Counted from the first letter of the stretch, positions 48,905-61,270 are shown. The stretch is 64,000 bases of DNA from Sporosarcina sp. FSL W8-0480 (GCF_037963765.1 NZ_CP150166.1:2425501-2489500); one strand, 5' to 3'. Notes: generated by a model not told the origin, from the letters alone. Program-made: numbers and translations.

Positions 48905-49885
48905 TTATTTTCCCTCCAGCCAACGCGCAGCGTCTTTTGCATGGTATGTCATAATGAGGTCTGCACCCGCGCGTTTCATACTTGTCAACGTCTCCAAAAC
49001 GATTTCCTTTTCATTGATCCATCCATTTTGTGCAGCAGCTTTCACCATTGAATATTCCCCACTTACGTTATAGGCAACAACAGGAAGCAGCACATTGTTT
49101 TTCACATCACGCATAATGTCGAGATACGAGAGAGCAGGCTTAACGATAAGGAAGTCTGCCCCTTCCATTACATCTGACTCCGCTTCACGAAGGGCTTCCA
49201 TCCGATTCGCCGGATCCATTTGGTATGTCTTTCGATCTCCAAATTGAGGTGCAGAGTCTGCCGCATCACGGAATGGACCATAGTATGCAGATGCATATTT
49301 CACCGCGTAAGACATAATTGGGATATCTTCAAATCCTGCTTCATCCAATGCTTGGCGAATCGCAATTACAAAACCGTCCATCATATTGGAAGGTGCAATA
49401 ATATCAGCGCCTGCTTCAGCTTGGCTGACAGCAGTTTTTGCGAGTAAGTCCAATGAAGGGTCGTTTAAAACTTTCTCTCCATGTACAACTCCGCAATGAC
49501 CGTGATCTGTATATTCACAAAGGCAAGTATCCGCCACAACCACAAGTTCAGGATGTTTTTCTTTTATTAGTCTTGTCGCCTTTTGGACAATCCCCTGCTC
49601 ATCATACGCACCAGTTCCAATCGAGTCTTTCGTAGCAGGAATTCCGAAAAGAATGACCGATGGGATTCCAAGTGAAACAACTTCATCCACCTCATCCATT
49701 AATCGATCAAGTGATAATTGGTAAATGCCTGGCATAGAACTGATCTCATTTTTCACATTTTCCCCTTCGATTACGAAAATGGGATAAATGAAATCTTCTT
49801 TTTTCAAGATAGTTTCCCTTACCATCGAGCGTAGCGCACCAGAATTTCGCAAACGACGATTACGACGGAAATGTAATTGGCTCAT
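48905..49885 (-). CDS. hemB: Porphobilinogen synthase
   Basis: Condenses two aminolaevulinates. 326 aa. Zinc cysteines in [17 protein letters not shown] near 120; the two active lysines lie in [15 protein letters not shown] near 195 and [13 protein letters not shown] near 248. Overlaps hemD by 4 bases. Confidence 0.98.
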   Translation of the reverse strand: MSQLHFRRNRRLRNSGALRSMVRETILKKEDFIYPIFVIEGENVKNEISSMPGIYQLSLDRLMDEVDEVVSLGIPSVILFGIPATKDSIGTGAYDEQGIVQKATRLIKEKHPELVVVADTCLCEYTDHGHCGVVHGEKVLNDPSLDLLAKTAVSQAEAGADIIAPSNMMDGFVIAIRQALDEAGFEDIPIMSYAVKYASAYYGPFRDAADSAPQFGDRKTYQMDPANRMEALREAESDVMEGADFLIVKPALSYLDIMRDVKNNVLLPVVAYNVSGEYSMVKAAAQNGWINEKEIVLETLTSMKRAGADLIMTYHAKDAARWLEGK

Positions 49886-50643
49886 CGGAATTCATCCTTT
49901 CTTTTAGACAACGATATAACAAGTTCTTTAAGTGTGTATATTTCGGGCTTAACATCGACAGTCGCCCCGGCTTCAAGCAGTGCTTTTTCGGTGATATGCC
50001 CGATTGCTCCGATTGTATAGCCCTCCCAACCGACGATTGGTACAGCATCTTCCTTAAAAACTTGGACAGCAGATGGGCTTGCAAATAGAACATTACAATT
50101 TTCTTTGTTTTTCAATAAATCTACAAGGGAATCGATTGAATCACGTTTTGCTCCGGTTTCATAAACCGTCCATTCTTCGACGTTGAACGGCAATTCTTCA
50201 CGAATTATACTTCCTGCAAGGGTTCCTTTCAGGAAAAGTACATTCAATTCCCCTTCAGTGGGCTTGAACTGCTTCACAAATACATCCGCGCTAAATACAG
50301 TCGGAATGAATTCAACTGTAAATCCGATTTTCTCTAAAGCGGCTGCTGTCTGCGTGCCAACAGCGGCTATCTTTGAAGGGATTTCACTCGCAGAAATAGC
50401 AAAGCGTCCCATTTTAGAATGAAATGCCTTAACTGCATTTTGACTTGTGAAGATTAACCAATCAAAGGTAGAGCATCTTTTCATCTTTGCTTCATCGGTC
50501 TGCTCTACAATTTCATTCACTTGAATAAGTGGAATGGAGACAGGAACGCCACCATATTGCCTGACAAGGTCAAAAACTTCAAGTGTTTTGAGCGTCCCTG
50601 TGAATATAACTGTTTCTCCAAGCAATGGGCCATGTTCAGGCAT
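49882..50643 (-). CDS. hemD: Uroporphyrinogen-III synthase
   Basis: Closes the linear hydroxymethylbilane with inversion of ring D. 253 aa, two-domain fold; the family is poorly conserved but [15 protein letters not shown] near 78 and [12 protein letters not shown] near 185 are typical. Position between hemC and hemB fixes it. Confidence 0.95.
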   Translation of the reverse strand: MPEHGPLLGETVIFTGTLKTLEVFDLVRQYGGVPVSIPLIQVNEIVEQTDEAKMKRCSTFDWLIFTSQNAVKAFHSKMGRFAISASEIPSKIAAVGTQTAAALEKIGFTVEFIPTVFSADVFVKQFKPTEGELNVLFLKGTLAGSIIREELPFNVEEWTVYETGAKRDSIDSLVDLLKNKENCNVLFASPSAVQVFKEDAVPIVGWEGYTIGAIGHITEKALLEAGATVDVKPEIYTLKELVISLSKRKDEFR

Positions 50644-51565
50644 CCATTTCCGCCTTCACTTTCTCAATCACTTCAGAAGCACCTTCTGCACGCAAGGAGC
50701 TCGCCACTTCCTTACCCACTGCAATTGCATCTTTACCACGTACAGTTTTTTTAAACACTTGCTTAGCATCAGGTGAAGCTATAAAACCTGTCAACTCGAC
50801 TTCATCACCGACCGACTGAGCAAATCCAGCAATCGGGACTTGGCATGATCCGTCCATTTCGGAAAGGAATGTCCGCTCCGCGTCGACTTCTTTCCATGTC
50901 TGGGGATCCGAAACTTTCGCAAGCTCCGCCAATAATTCTTCATCATCACTTCTGCACTCAATTGAAAGTGCCCCTTGGCCAACTGCAGGAATGCAGTCTT
51001 CAATCGACATATATTCAGTAACGACATCCTCGCTCCAGCCCATCCGCTTTAGTCCGGCAGCAGCAAGAAGAATTGCATCATACTCGCCGTCTTGCATCTT
51101 CTTCAGTCTTGTGTCGATATTTCCGCGAATCCATTTGATTTCAAGATCGGGGCGCAGTAGAAGCAACTGAGAACTTCTACGTAAGCTTGAAGTACCAACT
51201 ACAGCGCCTACAGGCAAGTCCATGAATTTAATATGATCCTTGGATATGAAGGCATCACGTGCATCTACACGTGGAGGAATACATCCGATCGTTAATCCTT
51301 CCGGAAGAACTGCTGGCATATCTTTCATACTGTGGACAGCAAAGTCTATCTCCTTATCGAAAAGGGCTTGCTGGATTTCTTTAACGAATAGGCCTTTGCC
51401 CCCCACCTTCGAAAGCATGACGTCGAGAATTTTATCTCCTTTCGTCACAATTTCTTTCACTTCAAATTCAAAAGGAGCCCCGGCCGCTTTCAATTGGTCA
51501 ATAAACCAGTTAGTCTGTGTCAGTGCAAGTTTACTCCGTCGTGAACCAACGATGATTTTTCTCAA
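50636..51565 (-). CDS. hemC: Hydroxymethylbilane synthase
   Basis: Polymerises four porphobilinogens. 309 aa. The dipyrromethane cofactor Cys lies in [16 protein letters not shown] near 240; [11 protein letters not shown] and [14 protein letters not shown] match the family. TTG start after GGAAGGAAG. Overlaps hemD by 8 bases. Confidence 0.98.
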   Translation of the reverse strand: MRKIIVGSRRSKLALTQTNWFIDQLKAAGAPFEFEVKEIVTKGDKILDVMLSKVGGKGLFVKEIQQALFDKEIDFAVHSMKDMPAVLPEGLTIGCIPPRVDARDAFISKDHIKFMDLPVGAVVGTSSLRRSSQLLLLRPDLEIKWIRGNIDTRLKKMQDGEYDAILLAAAGLKRMGWSEDVVTEYMSIEDCIPAVGQGALSIECRSDDEELLAELAKVSDPQTWKEVDAERTFLSEMDGSCQVPIAGFAQSVGDEVELTGFIASPDAKQVFKKTVRGKDAIAVGKEVASSLRAEGASEVIEKVKAEMDA

Positions 51566-51601
51566 TACAATCTTCCTTCCGCTGTTAAGTAGTTTTCAGG
51601 A

Positions 51602-52432
51602 TCAAACCCAAAAATGGAATTGTGATAATCTGCTTCCAAGGAAAAAGTTAATAATGACAAAAAGAAAAGCGAAGACGTTCGCCCAAGCAAAATCGTTCGC
51701 TGTCAGTTTCCCTCTTCTTTGCAAAAACAATACTAAACTATAAAGAATAATTATAAGAAACGACCCTATGATTTTTATATCGGTTAACAACCAATCATCT
51801 AACGCAATAATCGCCCACTGTATACCTAATATAAGGCTTACTAACAAAACAGGTATTCCTGTATAGATTGACACTTTCATCCCTGTAAATGCTTGATGAA
51901 GCGAAGGCAATCGCCCAAACTGTTTCGTCCATTTCTTTTCCTTCAGCAATTTATAGACGAGCAGATAAAGGATCGCGAACACAAGTGACATTGCGAATGC
52001 TGCATAGGAAAGAATAGCGAATGTTATATGGATAAATAGCAATTCAGATAGTAAGGATTCACCAATCGGAGATTGTTCGATTTGCATCGGTGCAAATGTG
52101 TAAATCGACATGAATATGAAGCCGATTACGTTTAAAAAGAAGACTGCAAACCCGACTTTTGAAAATACTTGTAGGATCATCGATAACGAGATGAGCAGCC
52201 ATGCATAGAAATAAATCCCTTCGTATAGTGAAAGGATTGGAAATTGTTTTTTTTCTATGATAGTGGCGATCAGGAAGCCGGTTTGCATGATATAGACAAC
52301 TGATAAAATCCAAAATGCGCTGCGGTGTGCGAATTTATTCGTGTTTAGGTAATCGATGAAATAAAATACGAGACTTACCGCATATAGGATTATGATTATT
52401 TCATGGAATCTCGCCATAGTCATTTCAGCCAT
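51602..52432 (-). CDS. hemX: HemX membrane protein (CcsA-like)
   Basis: Polytopic protein, about 276 aa with eight membrane segments and resembling the cytochrome c assembly (CcsA) family. In Bacillus HemX lowers HemA levels. ATG at 52432 is six bases after AGGCAGAGG; a TTG two codons earlier is also possible. Between hemA and hemC, but here parted from hemA by about 200 bp with a repeat. Confidence 0.93.
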   Translation of the reverse strand: MAEMTMARFHEIIIILYAVSLVFYFIDYLNTNKFAHRSAFWILSVVYIMQTGFLIATIIEKKQFPILSLYEGIYFYAWLLISLSMILQVFSKVGFAVFFLNVIGFIFMSIYTFAPMQIEQSPIGESLLSELLFIHITFAILSYAAFAMSLVFAILYLLVYKLLKEKKWTKQFGRLPSLHQAFTGMKVSIYTGIPVLLVSLILGIQWAIIALDDWLLTDIKIIGSFLIIILYSLVLFLQRRGKLTANDFAWANVFAFLFVIINFFLGSRLSQFHFWV

Positions 52433-52464
52433 GGTCAACCTCTGCCTTTCGCGTGTTGCTTAAA

Positions 52465-52601
52465 AGCCGCATTGCGTTGCAGGCGGACGCGTTCCAATCG
52501 AACCCCGAAGAGTTCGATTTGCCGTATTTCTGCGCTCTTTGCAGAAAGTAAGGCAGGGGGCTTACTATTTCCTGCCCCCTCGGAGTCGCCGCCTTCCACT
52601 C
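52465..52601. repeat. Inverted-repeat intergenic element, copy D, inside the hem operon
   Basis: The left end AGCCGCATTGCGTTGCAGGCGG and the right end, read in reverse, CCGCTTGGAGTGGAAGGCGG, show the same GGCGG-ended inverted arms as copies A and B. The interior differs and holds a strong CAGGGGG/CCCCCTG-type hairpin (52553-52580). It sits between hemA and hemX, which are usually adjacent. Confidence 0.6.
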
Positions 52602-52645
52602 CAAGCGGCAAGTGAGCACTAGTCAAATAAACATTAGGTCATAAA

Positions 52646-53989
52646 TTAATTAAATGATAAATCCGGCTGGACAACCGTTTTTTTAGTCTGCTTGTGCTCT
52701 TCCACCGCTTGAAATTCTTCTTCATCATCAGCAAGGCCGAAGATTTGTTTGAATAGGGCCAGTTTTTCTGGTGCGTTGTCGTCCATCGCCAATTCTTTTG
52801 CTTGAAGAATTGGTTCTTTTAATAATTGATTGATGATGGATTTTGTGTGTTTGTTCAATACTTTCTTTTCACGATCTGTCAGGTTTGGCATTTTGTTTTC
52901 GATGCTGGCCATTGTTTCTGACTGGATATGATGTGCCTTCTCTCGTAATTGCGCGATGAGAGGAACTACGCCAAGGGTTGCGATCCATTCTTTGAAGGAA
53001 ACGATTTCCTCTTCGATCATCAAACCGATTTCTTCGGCTGCACGTTTACGCTCAGCCAAGTTGGCTTCAACGATTCCTTGTAAATCATCGATGTCGTAAA
53101 GGAACACGTTTGGCAAATCGCCGATTCGTGGATCCAAGTCACGTGGCACGGCAATGTCCACCATGAAAATCGGCTTTCCTTTACGAAGTTTCTCGACAAA
53201 CTGCATCAATTCGAAGTCTATGACAAAATTTGGAGCCCCTGTTGAACTGATTAAAATATCGGCTTCCAATAAAGTGCATTGCAATTCCTTCATTGATTTT
53301 GCATTTCCTCCAAATTGGCGTGCCATCTCTTCTGCCTTGGACAGAGTCCGATTAATGACTGTGACTTTTCCTGCACCGCTTCCATGAAGATTTTTAATGG
53401 CCAACTCGCCCATCTTACCTGCTCCAAGGATTGCGATATGTTTATCCTTTAAGGAACCGAAAATTTTCTTTCCGAGCTCGACTGCAGCATAGGATACCGA
53501 GACTGCATTATCGGCAATCGCCGTTTCAGAATGAGCTCTCTTTGCTACCGTTACAGCCTGTTTAAACAATTCATTAAAGACTGTCCCTGTTGTACCGATT
53601 TCTTGGGCTTTTAAGAAACTGTCTCTTACTTGTCCTAAGATTTGCGTTTCACCAAGAACCATGGAATCGATTCCAGCTGTAACTCTCATTAAGTGCTCGA
53701 TTGCTGCATCATTTTCGTATATAAGTAAATGAGGGGATAATTCCTCAATGTCCATATTGAACCAATTGGCTAAAAACCGTTTAACATAATAACGTCCTGT
53801 GTGAATTTGGTCAGCTACTGCATAAATCTCAGTCCGGTTGCATGTTGAGATAATTGTGTTCTCCAATATGCTTTTTTCCTTTTGCAGGGCTTTCATCGCT
53901 TTAGGCAATTCCGCTTCCACAAAAGATAATTTTTCCCTTAATTCAACTGGAGCTGTTCGGTAGTTAACACCGACCACAATTGTATTCAT
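52646..53989 (-). CDS. hemA: Glutamyl-tRNA reductase
   Basis: First step of haem synthesis: reduces Glu-tRNA to glutamate-1-semialdehyde. 447 aa. Catalytic Cys in [13 protein letters not shown] near 50, NADPH fold [15 protein letters not shown] near 190, and a C-terminal dimer domain. First gene of the operon. Confidence 0.98.
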   Translation of the reverse strand: MNTIVVGVNYRTAPVELREKLSFVEAELPKAMKALQKEKSILENTIISTCNRTEIYAVADQIHTGRYYVKRFLANWFNMDIEELSPHLLIYENDAAIEHLMRVTAGIDSMVLGETQILGQVRDSFLKAQEIGTTGTVFNELFKQAVTVAKRAHSETAIADNAVSVSYAAVELGKKIFGSLKDKHIAILGAGKMGELAIKNLHGSGAGKVTVINRTLSKAEEMARQFGGNAKSMKELQCTLLEADILISSTGAPNFVIDFELMQFVEKLRKGKPIFMVDIAVPRDLDPRIGDLPNVFLYDIDDLQGIVEANLAERKRAAEEIGLMIEEEIVSFKEWIATLGVVPLIAQLREKAHHIQSETMASIENKMPNLTDREKKVLNKHTKSIINQLLKEPILQAKELAMDDNAPEKLALFKQIFGLADDEEEFQAVEEHKQTKKTVVQPDLSFN

Positions 53990-54028
53990 AAGGTGCCCAC
54001 ACCTCTCCCGTTCATTTTTACATATCTG

Positions 54029-54037
54029 ATTATAACA
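54029..54037 (-). promoter_or_regulatory. Extended -10 promoter of the hem operon
   Basis: TGTTATAAT on the minus strand (54037-54029), 40 bases before hemA; the -35 is poor. Confidence 0.55.
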
Positions 54038-54112
54038 TATTCCTTTATTTTAATCGGTTTATTATGTGACTAAACATTGAAGAATCTACGGTTTACGAAG
54101 GACTCTATAGGT

Positions 54113-54145
54113 AAAAAATCCGGATGATACGTCATCCGGATTTTC
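54113..54145 (-). terminator. Terminator after ysxC
   Basis: AAAATCCGGATGA pairs with TCATCCGGATTTT around a four-base loop, followed by T on the minus strand. Confidence 0.9.
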
Positions 54146-54146
54146 G

Positions 54147-54728
54147 TTACATTCTTTTTTCGATTTCACGCCAAGCTTCTTCCATTCCGATCCCTTTTTC
54201 GGATGAAAAAACGATCAATGGATCACCAGCACGCAAATACAATTCATCTCGGATAATTTTCTTATGCTTCTCCCATTTTCCCTTGGGTATTTTATCCGCT
54301 TTCGTCGCGATAATAATTGCCGGGATATTATAATAACCAAGGAAATCATACATATTGCAATCATCTTTACTTGGCGGATGACGCAGATCCACGATTTGTA
54401 CTACGGCACGCAACTGTTCCCTGCCTGTCAAATATCGCTCAATCATACCACCCCATGCTTCACGTTCGGATTTAGATACCTTCGCATATCCATAACCTGG
54501 TACGTCTACGAAGAATAACTTTTCCTCGATTTTATAAAAATTCAACGTCTGAGTCTTCCCGGGTTTTGAGGAAGTCCTCGCTAAACTTTTTCGACCGATC
54601 ATTTTATTGATAAATGACGACTTTCCAACATTGGAGCGTCCCGCGAGGGCAAACTCCGGGAATCCGTCATCTGGATATTGTTCAGGCTTTACTGCACTCA
54701 TTATCATTTCAACTTGGTTAACTTTCAT
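54147..54728 (-). CDS. ysxC: Ribosome biogenesis GTPase YsxC/EngB
   Basis: GTPase needed for 50S assembly. 193 aa. G1 [10 protein letters not shown] near 32, G3 [10 protein letters not shown] near 75, G4 [10 protein letters not shown] near 143. Start overlaps the end of lon by 4 bases (order kept in Bacillus). Confidence 0.97.
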   Translation of the reverse strand: MKVNQVEMIMSAVKPEQYPDDGFPEFALAGRSNVGKSSFINKMIGRKSLARTSSKPGKTQTLNFYKIEEKLFFVDVPGYGYAKVSKSEREAWGGMIERYLTGREQLRAVVQIVDLRHPPSKDDCNMYDFLGYYNIPAIIIATKADKIPKGKWEKHKKIIRDELYLRAGDPLIVFSSEKGIGMEEAWREIEKRM

Positions 54729-57052
54729 TCGGATGCCTCCTCTAATGCAATCGCTAATACTTCTTCAGCATCCGAAACAAGCTTGAATGTCAGCTCACTA
54801 CGTACACTTTCAGGTATATCTTCAATATCACGTTCATTCGCTTCTGGCAAAATAATCGTTGTCAATCCTGCTCGATGAGCACTCAACGATTTCTCCTTCA
54901 CTCCACCAATTGGCAACACCCTGCCTCGAAGTGTGATTTCACCAGTCATTCCAACTTCTCGACGGATTGGCCGCTTTGTCAGCGACGAAACTAAAGCCGT
55001 TGCAATCGTCACACCTGCGGAAGGGCCGTCTTTCGGAACTGCCCCTTCCGGTACATGGATGTGAATGTCGCTTTTTTCATGAAATTCAGGGTCGATGTTG
55101 AACTCTTCCGCTTTAGATCTAACATAAGAAAGTGCAGTTTGAGCGGATTCTTTCATGACATCCCCTAATTTTCCTGTCAGTATCAATTTTCCTTTACCTG
55201 GTGATAGTGATACCTCTATTTGTAAAGTATCCCCACCAACCGTCGTATAAGCAAGACCAGTCGCTACGCCGATTTGATTTTTCTTTTCAGCCTGACCGTA
55301 ACTATGCTTCTTCTTGCCTAAAAGTGTTTCAAGGGTCTTCACACTAACGGTAACACTTTTCTTTTCACCCGTAACAATTTGCTTCGCGGCCCTTCTGCAA
55401 ATCCTTGCGATTTCACGCTCCAGTCCACGGACGCCGGCTTCCCTTGTATAATAACGAACAATGTTCATGATTGCTTCGTCATTGAAGCGCACTTGGGACT
55501 TTGTCAGGCCGTGTTCTTTCAACTGTTTGGGAATCAGATGGTTTTTAGCAATTGCCTGTTTTTCAATTTCTGTATAGCCTGGAATTGAAATAACTTCCAT
55601 CCGATCTCTTAAGGGGCCTGGTATCGAGCTTAAATCATTCGATGTAGCGATGAACAGGACATTTGATAGATCATACGGTTCTTCAATATAGTGGTCGCTG
55701 AAAGTTGAGTTCTGCTCAGGATCCAAAACTTCAAGCATCGCAGCGGAAGGGTCCCCTCTGAAGTCGTTTGACATTTTATCAATTTCATCAAGTAGAAATA
55801 CTGGATTTATCGTACCCGCTTTTTTCATACCTTGTATGATTCGACCTGGCATTGCGCCGACATATGTGCGACGATGCCCTCTGATTTCAGATTCATCTCT
55901 TACACCACCGAGTGAAATTCTGACAAAATTCCGCCCTAATGATTCCGCAATTGAACGGGCAAGAGATGTCTTTCCTACTCCGGGAGGACCGTCAAGACAA
56001 AGGATAGGGCCACGTAATGAATTGGTCATCTGACGGACGGCTAAATACTCCAAAATACGTTCCTTTACGGATTCCAACCCTTCATGGTCACGATTTAAGA
56101 TTTTTTCCGAACGTTTTATATCCAATTGATCATCTGATGCTTGAGACCAAGGTAAGGCGATCAACCAATCAATGTAATTTCGTATAACTCCACTTTCAGC
56201 TGATGCTGAATGGATTTTCTCGTAACGATCAAGCTCCCTGAAAGCCGCTTCTCTAACGTGATCCGGCATTCCAGCTTTTTCGATTTTCTCAGTTAACTCG
56301 ACAACCTCGATACTCTTGCCGTCTTTGTCCCCAAGTTCCTTTTGAATAGCTTTCATCTGTTCACGTAGATAAAACTCTTTTTGTGTACGTTCCATCGCTT
56401 CTTTTACACGTGAATTGATTTTCCGTTCCAATTCAAGGATTTCCTGCTCGTTATGTAGCTTGTTGATCAGGAATTCAAGTCGTTCCTTCACATCGATGAT
56501 TTCAAGAATTTCCTGCTTTGCTGAAACCTTCAATGGTAAATGTGATGCAATCATATCCGCAAGCCTTCCAGGTTCTTCGATGGAAGCTATAGATTCGAAC
56601 GTTTCTTGTGACACCTTTGCCGAGTAATTAGCAAAATTCTTGAAATACGGAAGCAATGTACGCATAAGAGCAATGCTTTCGGGATCATTAACTTCCGTGT
56701 CTTCCGGAATCCTTTCTATATCAACAACTGGATATAAATCAGCTTCCTCATAATTTGTCCATTTGGCTCGTTCAAGTCCTTCGATATATAACCGGTATGT
56801 TCCATTATTCAGTTCAGTCAATGATTTAACATGGGCTAGTAAACCAACGTTATATAAATCATCCGCGTCTGGGCTTTCAACGCTTGTATCTTTTTGTGAA
56901 GCAAGCATGATTAGATTACCATTCGCAATTGCATGCTCCACTGCAAATACGGAGCGCTCTCTCCCGACGTCAATATGTAATACCATGGTCGGGTAAACCA
57001 ACATCCCGCGCAAAGGCAATAAAGGTACTTGTAGCTTCTTTTTCTTTGGCAT
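54725..57052 (-). CDS. lon: ATP-dependent protease LonA
   Basis: Quality-control protease. 775 aa from ATG 57052 ([17 protein letters not shown]) eight bases after GGAGGTGA; a longer frame starts at 57121. N-terminal substrate domain (1-205), coiled coil, AAA+ with [12 protein letters not shown] near 355, and protease domain with the Ser678/Lys721 pair in [10 protein letters not shown] and [12 protein letters not shown]. clpX lies upstream; the sporulation paralogue lonB, present at this place in B. subtilis, is missing. Confidence 0.97.
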   Translation of the reverse strand: MPKKKKLQVPLLPLRGMLVYPTMVLHIDVGRERSVFAVEHAIANGNLIMLASQKDTSVESPDADDLYNVGLLAHVKSLTELNNGTYRLYIEGLERAKWTNYEEADLYPVVDIERIPEDTEVNDPESIALMRTLLPYFKNFANYSAKVSQETFESIASIEEPGRLADMIASHLPLKVSAKQEILEIIDVKERLEFLINKLHNEQEILELERKINSRVKEAMERTQKEFYLREQMKAIQKELGDKDGKSIEVVELTEKIEKAGMPDHVREAAFRELDRYEKIHSASAESGVIRNYIDWLIALPWSQASDDQLDIKRSEKILNRDHEGLESVKERILEYLAVRQMTNSLRGPILCLDGPPGVGKTSLARSIAESLGRNFVRISLGGVRDESEIRGHRRTYVGAMPGRIIQGMKKAGTINPVFLLDEIDKMSNDFRGDPSAAMLEVLDPEQNSTFSDHYIEEPYDLSNVLFIATSNDLSSIPGPLRDRMEVISIPGYTEIEKQAIAKNHLIPKQLKEHGLTKSQVRFNDEAIMNIVRYYTREAGVRGLEREIARICRRAAKQIVTGEKKSVTVSVKTLETLLGKKKHSYGQAEKKNQIGVATGLAYTTVGGDTLQIEVSLSPGKGKLILTGKLGDVMKESAQTALSYVRSKAEEFNIDPEFHEKSDIHIHVPEGAVPKDGPSAGVTIATALVSSLTKRPIRREVGMTGEITLRGRVLPIGGVKEKSLSAHRAGLTTIILPEANERDIEDIPESVRSELTFKLVSDAEEVLAIALEEASE

Positions 57053-57172
57053 GCGGAAGTCACCTCCATAAGATATGTATATCCAATTTGGCCAGGTATA
57101 TAAGGTGGAAAAAGCCGACAACCGAAGAGCGAAAAGATCGCATCGCCGGAGTCAGCTTTATTCCTCCAAATA

Positions 57173-58441
57173 TCATGCCGTATTTTTCTCTTGATCGAGA
57201 TCGAATATTGTACCATCTTCTCGATAAAGAATCGGGCTTGATTTCTTTAGGACGGATTCTTTCGTAATGATACATTCTGTAACTTCATCAAGCGATGGAA
57301 GTTCATACATGATATCCAACATAATGTTTTCAATTATTGAACGCAGACCACGAGCACCAGTTTTCCGGACTATTGCTTCTTTTGCAATTTCAAGAAGTGC
57401 ATCGTCTTCGAACTTCAGTTCAACTCCGTCAAGCTCAACCATTTTTTGGTATTGCTTCACAATGGCATTTTTAGGCACTGTAAGGATTTGGTATAGCATT
57501 TGTTCGTCTAACTGTTCAAGCGTTGCAATGACAGGCAAACGACCGATGAATTCCGGAATTAAGCCAAAACGCTGTAAATCTTCCGGAATCAGCTTCGAAA
57601 GCAATGAAGTTTCCTCTGCAGCAGCCTCATCAGTGTTCGTGCCAAATCCAATCACTTTCTGCCCAGTACGACGCTTAATGATTTCTTCCATTCCATCGAA
57701 TGCTCCACCAACGATGAATAAAATGTTTGTTGTGTCGATTTGAAGAAATTCCTGATGTGGATGCTTACGTCCGCCTTGAGGTGGAACACTCGCAACCGTC
57801 CCTTCAAGAATTTTCAGCAATGCCTGCTGAACCCCTTCACCGGAAACATCTCGTGTAATGGATGCATTTTCTGATTTACGTGCGACTTTATCGATTTCGT
57901 CGATATAAATGATTCCTTTTTCAGCACGCTCGATATCAAAATCTGCAGCTTGGATTAACTTCAAAAGAATATTCTCAACATCCTCGCCGACATACCCCGC
58001 TTCAGTTAGTGAAGTAGCATCAGCGATTGCAAAAGGTACATCCAAAATACGTGCCAACGTTTGCGCTAATAATGTTTTACCACTACCAGTTGGTCCGATC
58101 AAAACAATATTCGATTTGGCGATCTCAACGTCATCGACCTTGCTATTTGTGTTGATACGTTTGTAGTGATTGTATACAGCAACGGCCAATGATTTTTTAG
58201 CACGATCCTGGCCAATAATATATTCATCTAAAATGCCTTGGATTTCACGTGGTTTCGGAACGTCTTTCAGCTCGAAATGTTCATCGAGGCCAACTTCCTC
58301 CTCAACGATTTCCGCGCAAAGTTCAACACATTCATCACAAATATAGACACCCTGACCTGCAACTAATTTTCTAACTTGGTCTTGGGTTTTACCACAAAAA
58401 GAACAGCTCAGATTATCTTTTTCATCATTAAATTTGAACAT
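57173..58441 (-). CDS. clpX: ATP-dependent Clp protease unfoldase ClpX
   Basis: Hexameric AAA+ unfoldase for ClpP. Starts [18 protein letters not shown] at ATG 58441, six bases after GGGGTG. N-terminal zinc domain with CSFC and CDEC pairs (about 12-38), Walker [15 protein letters not shown] near 115, the IGF loop for ClpP (QKVIGFGTN near 268). 422 aa. Confidence 0.98.
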   Translation of the reverse strand: MFKFNDEKDNLSCSFCGKTQDQVRKLVAGQGVYICDECVELCAEIVEEEVGLDEHFELKDVPKPREIQGILDEYIIGQDRAKKSLAVAVYNHYKRINTNSKVDDVEIAKSNIVLIGPTGSGKTLLAQTLARILDVPFAIADATSLTEAGYVGEDVENILLKLIQAADFDIERAEKGIIYIDEIDKVARKSENASITRDVSGEGVQQALLKILEGTVASVPPQGGRKHPHQEFLQIDTTNILFIVGGAFDGMEEIIKRRTGQKVIGFGTNTDEAAAEETSLLSKLIPEDLQRFGLIPEFIGRLPVIATLEQLDEQMLYQILTVPKNAIVKQYQKMVELDGVELKFEDDALLEIAKEAIVRKTGARGLRSIIENIMLDIMYELPSLDEVTECIITKESVLKKSSPILYREDGTIFDLDQEKNTA

Positions 58442-58548
58442 CAAGCTCACCCCTATTCAAGTGACAATCTTACAAGATTCCTCCGTTATTAGCAACTAAT
58501 TCGAACTGCTCATCATTTGCCAATAGGGATAGTTTTAGTTATGAAAAA

Positions 58549-58574
58549 CAAGGTACGGAAAACCGCACCTTGTA
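58549..58574 (-). terminator. Terminator after tig
   Basis: ACAAGGTaCGG pairs with CCGcACCTTGT around AAAA; the minus strand continues TTTTTC. Confidence 0.8.
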
Positions 58575-58588
58575 TTATTCATCTACAA

Positions 58589-59875
58589 TTATTCAGTGAT
58601 TTTAGCGTTTTCTACTAAGAATTCAACTGCTTTATTGAATCTCAAATCATTCTCAAGAACTCTAGTACCACCTAAAGTTTGTTTGATTTGATCAACTTCC
58701 ATTTTAAACTGTTCAGCCATTTTTTCAAGCTCGGCATTGATTTCCTCTTCAGTCACTTCAAGGTTCTCAGCTTTACCAATTGCTTCAAGTGTCAATGAAA
58801 CACGAACACGGTTTAAAGCGTCGTCTCTCATTTGGCTACGAAGAGCAGCTTCGTCTTGGCCTGAGAATTGGAAGTAAAGGTCAAGGTTCATGCCTTGCAT
58901 TTGAAGGCGTTGACCAAACTCGTCTACCATGCGGTCCACTTCAGAATCGATCATTACTTCTGGAATATCGATTTCAGCGTTTCTTGCAGCAGCTTCTACA
59001 AGATCGTCACGCAATGCTGTTTCAGAAGCACGTTTCTTCTCATCAGCAGTTTGCTCTTTCAATTTTGTACGAAGTGCTTCAAGGCTTTCAACTTCCTCGT
59101 CGATTTCTTTTGCAAGCTCATCGTCAAGTGCAGGAATTTCTTTTGATTTGATTTCGTGAATTTTCACTTTGAATACAGCAGGTTTTCCAGCTAATTCAGC
59201 AGCGTGGTATTCTTCCGGGAAAGAAACCTCTACGTCTTTTTCTTCGCCAACTTTCAAACCAACAAGTTGCTCTTCGAATCCTGGGATGAATGAACCTGAA
59301 CCGATTTCGAGGTCATATCCTTCCGCTTTACCGCCTTCGAAAGCTTCGCCATCAACAAATCCTTCAAAGTCAAGGTTTACTGTGTCGCCGTTTTCTACAG
59401 CACCGTCTTCTTTTACAACCATTTCAGCGAATGTTTGTTGACGATCTTTTAGTTGTTCTTCGATTTCTTCGTCAGTCACTTCTGTTTCTTGACGATTCAC
59501 TTCAAGGCCTTTATATTCGCCAAGTTTAACTTCTGGCTTCAATGTAACATGTGCTTTGAAGATAAGCGTTTTGCCTTTTTCCATTTCATCGATTTCGATT
59601 TCCGGTTGTGCAATCGGCTCAACGCCTGACTCGTCAAGTGCGTTAGAATATGCTTCAGGAAGGATGATGTCAAGCGCATCATTGTAAAGTGCTTCCACGC
59701 CATACATTCTTTCGAACATTTTACGTGGCATTTTCCCCTTACGGAATCCTGGTGCTTGAACTGTTTTTACAACTTTCTTGAAAGCTTCATCAATTGCAGC
59801 GTCCACTGTTTCAGCAGGGACCTCAACTGTTAATGTACCTTTATTTCCTTCTTCTTTTTCCCATTTAACTGACAT
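58589..59875 (-). CDS. tig: Trigger factor
   Basis: Ribosome-bound chaperone and prolyl isomerase. 428 aa. The ribosome-binding loop [12 protein letters not shown] near residue 43, the FKBP domain (about 160-245; [17 protein letters not shown]) and the C-terminal chaperone arms are visible. Confidence 0.98.
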   Translation of the reverse strand: MSVKWEKEEGNKGTLTVEVPAETVDAAIDEAFKKVVKTVQAPGFRKGKMPRKMFERMYGVEALYNDALDIILPEAYSNALDESGVEPIAQPEIEIDEMEKGKTLIFKAHVTLKPEVKLGEYKGLEVNRQETEVTDEEIEEQLKDRQQTFAEMVVKEDGAVENGDTVNLDFEGFVDGEAFEGGKAEGYDLEIGSGSFIPGFEEQLVGLKVGEEKDVEVSFPEEYHAAELAGKPAVFKVKIHEIKSKEIPALDDELAKEIDEEVESLEALRTKLKEQTADEKKRASETALRDDLVEAAARNAEIDIPEVMIDSEVDRMVDEFGQRLQMQGMNLDLYFQFSGQDEAALRSQMRDDALNRVRVSLTLEAIGKAENLEVTEEEINAELEKMAEQFKMEVDQIKQTLGGTRVLENDLRFNKAVEFLVENAKITE

Positions 59876-59943
59876 TTAAAAAACCTCCGAATCATTATGA
59901 CCAATATATTTTCGTTATTGAATACGCCATTTTCAACCCTTAC

Positions 59944-59971
59944 AGTATATCATAGTCTTTCTATCTTTCAA
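59944..59971 (-). promoter_or_regulatory. Sigma-A promoter of tig
   Basis: Minus strand -35 TTGAAA (59971-59966), 16 bases, -10 TATACT (59949-59944). Confidence 0.7.
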
Positions 59972-59984
59972 CAGATTTAATGCG

Positions 59985-60980
59985 TTATCTATCTGTCTGC
60001 TCATCGATTTTTTTTATCAATGAATTCAATTCTGCATTTTGCATAGGCTCCCCTGAAAACATACTTTCTATGTATTGTGTATAAGCGATTGCAACTTCTT
60101 CTGTAGAATATCCATCCCAGTTGAAAGGATACGCGATTATTCCATAGCGCTGACTTGCGTCGATCGCCATTTGCATCCTTGACGGATCCTTCTCCGCTAT
60201 TTCACTTATGCGATTAACCACTTCAATAGAACGATCATCTTGTCCAGGGAGATCGAGTTCACAAGGAATGACTTTTTTTGTGCCCCCAAATTTACTGACG
60301 GATACTTCTTCGTCATATCCGGATTCAAGAAGCAGGACAAGGGCATACGTAATAACGATTGGATGTATTTCATCCTTCTGAACAACCTCAGCAAGCACTT
60401 TCTTTATTGTATGATCGAAAGAACCATTTTCAAACGCAACAAGCAATTGCTGTTGTTCATCCACTGAAAGAGCCATGAATTGTTCTATCGTGAGTTGTTC
60501 GTTGAAGTCTTCGGAATCGTCATGTTCAGGTGCGTACCTATGGGATAGTCTTCTATTCAGGTCTCGTAAATAATTGAACTTTTTCACCATTTCGGGCGGG
60601 ACGATTTCTTCATCTAAAAGTGCTTCGATTGTCATATCGACTTCTTCATAATGCTGGAGTTGGATGCTGATCGCTAAGTACAATTCCATAGCGTAAAGAT
60701 ATTCTGTTGTTCCACTATGAAGTAATTCGGTTGCAACGATTTTAGCTTTATCGAAATTCTGAGTCTCATACAAGGATATTGCGTACGGTGCAAGCAGTCG
60801 CGGATTTTCAGGGTCGAAATGATATACTTGTTCAAACGCTTCGACTGCTTCTGCGTAATGGGCGTCTTCGACGGCATCCAATCCTCTTTCGATTAGTGAT
60901 TCGAGGGCACCAGGGAACATGACGACGTTATCCTTTTTCAATAGCCTTCTATATTTGTTTTTGTTTTTCACGGGTCTCAC
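59985..60980 (-). CDS. TPR-repeat protein (YsoA type)
   Basis: 331 aa, cytoplasmic. At least two tetratricopeptide-like repeats lie near 28-95 (DAHYAEAVEAFEQVYHFDPENPRL and following); the rest is helical and acidic. Bacillus subtilis has the TPR gene ysoA in this place next to tig. No function is known. Confidence 0.8.
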   Translation of the reverse strand: MRPVKNKNKYRRLLKKDNVVMFPGALESLIERGLDAVEDAHYAEAVEAFEQVYHFDPENPRLLAPYAISLYETQNFDKAKIVATELLHSGTTEYLYAMELYLAISIQLQHYEEVDMTIEALLDEEIVPPEMVKKFNYLRDLNRRLSHRYAPEHDDSEDFNEQLTIEQFMALSVDEQQQLLVAFENGSFDHTIKKVLAEVVQKDEIHPIVITYALVLLLESGYDEEVSVSKFGGTKKVIPCELDLPGQDDRSIEVVNRISEIAEKDPSRMQMAIDASQRYGIIAYPFNWDGYSTEEVAIAYTQYIESMFSGEPMQNAELNSLIKKIDEQTDR

Positions 60981-61224
60981 CTTCTTTCGCTCCCTTCAAT
61001 ATAGCATATTGCTTTTTCTAACTGGAAATGAAATATGAAAACTTCCAAGTACTAAAATTCTCTCCCATAAGATTTCCCTTATGACAGAGATATAAACTGT
61101 ATAAAGAATAAAAGGAAACCAGGGCCATCCCGATAGGTCAAAAGTAATGAAAAAACGATAACTTTTTAAATTTGACCGATAACTCTTTGTTTGTGATCTG
61201 ACTGAGCGATTGATACGGGTAAGA

Positions 61225-61261
61225 CAAAAAAGCATCGCGAGTATATCCTCACAATGCTTTT
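61225..61261 (-). terminator. Terminator after the amidohydrolase gene
   Basis: AAAGCAT.G.GAG and CTC.C.ATGCTTTTTT arms form a hairpin with a T run on the minus strand. The 290-bp stretch 60981-61270 holds nothing else I can support. Confidence 0.75.
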
Positions 61262-61270
61262 GACCAAAAA

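Noticed and set aside
60996..61235. 79-residue minus-strand ORF after the MFS-amidohydrolase unit
   Set aside because: No ribosome site, runs into the amidohydrolase terminator, no recognisable features.
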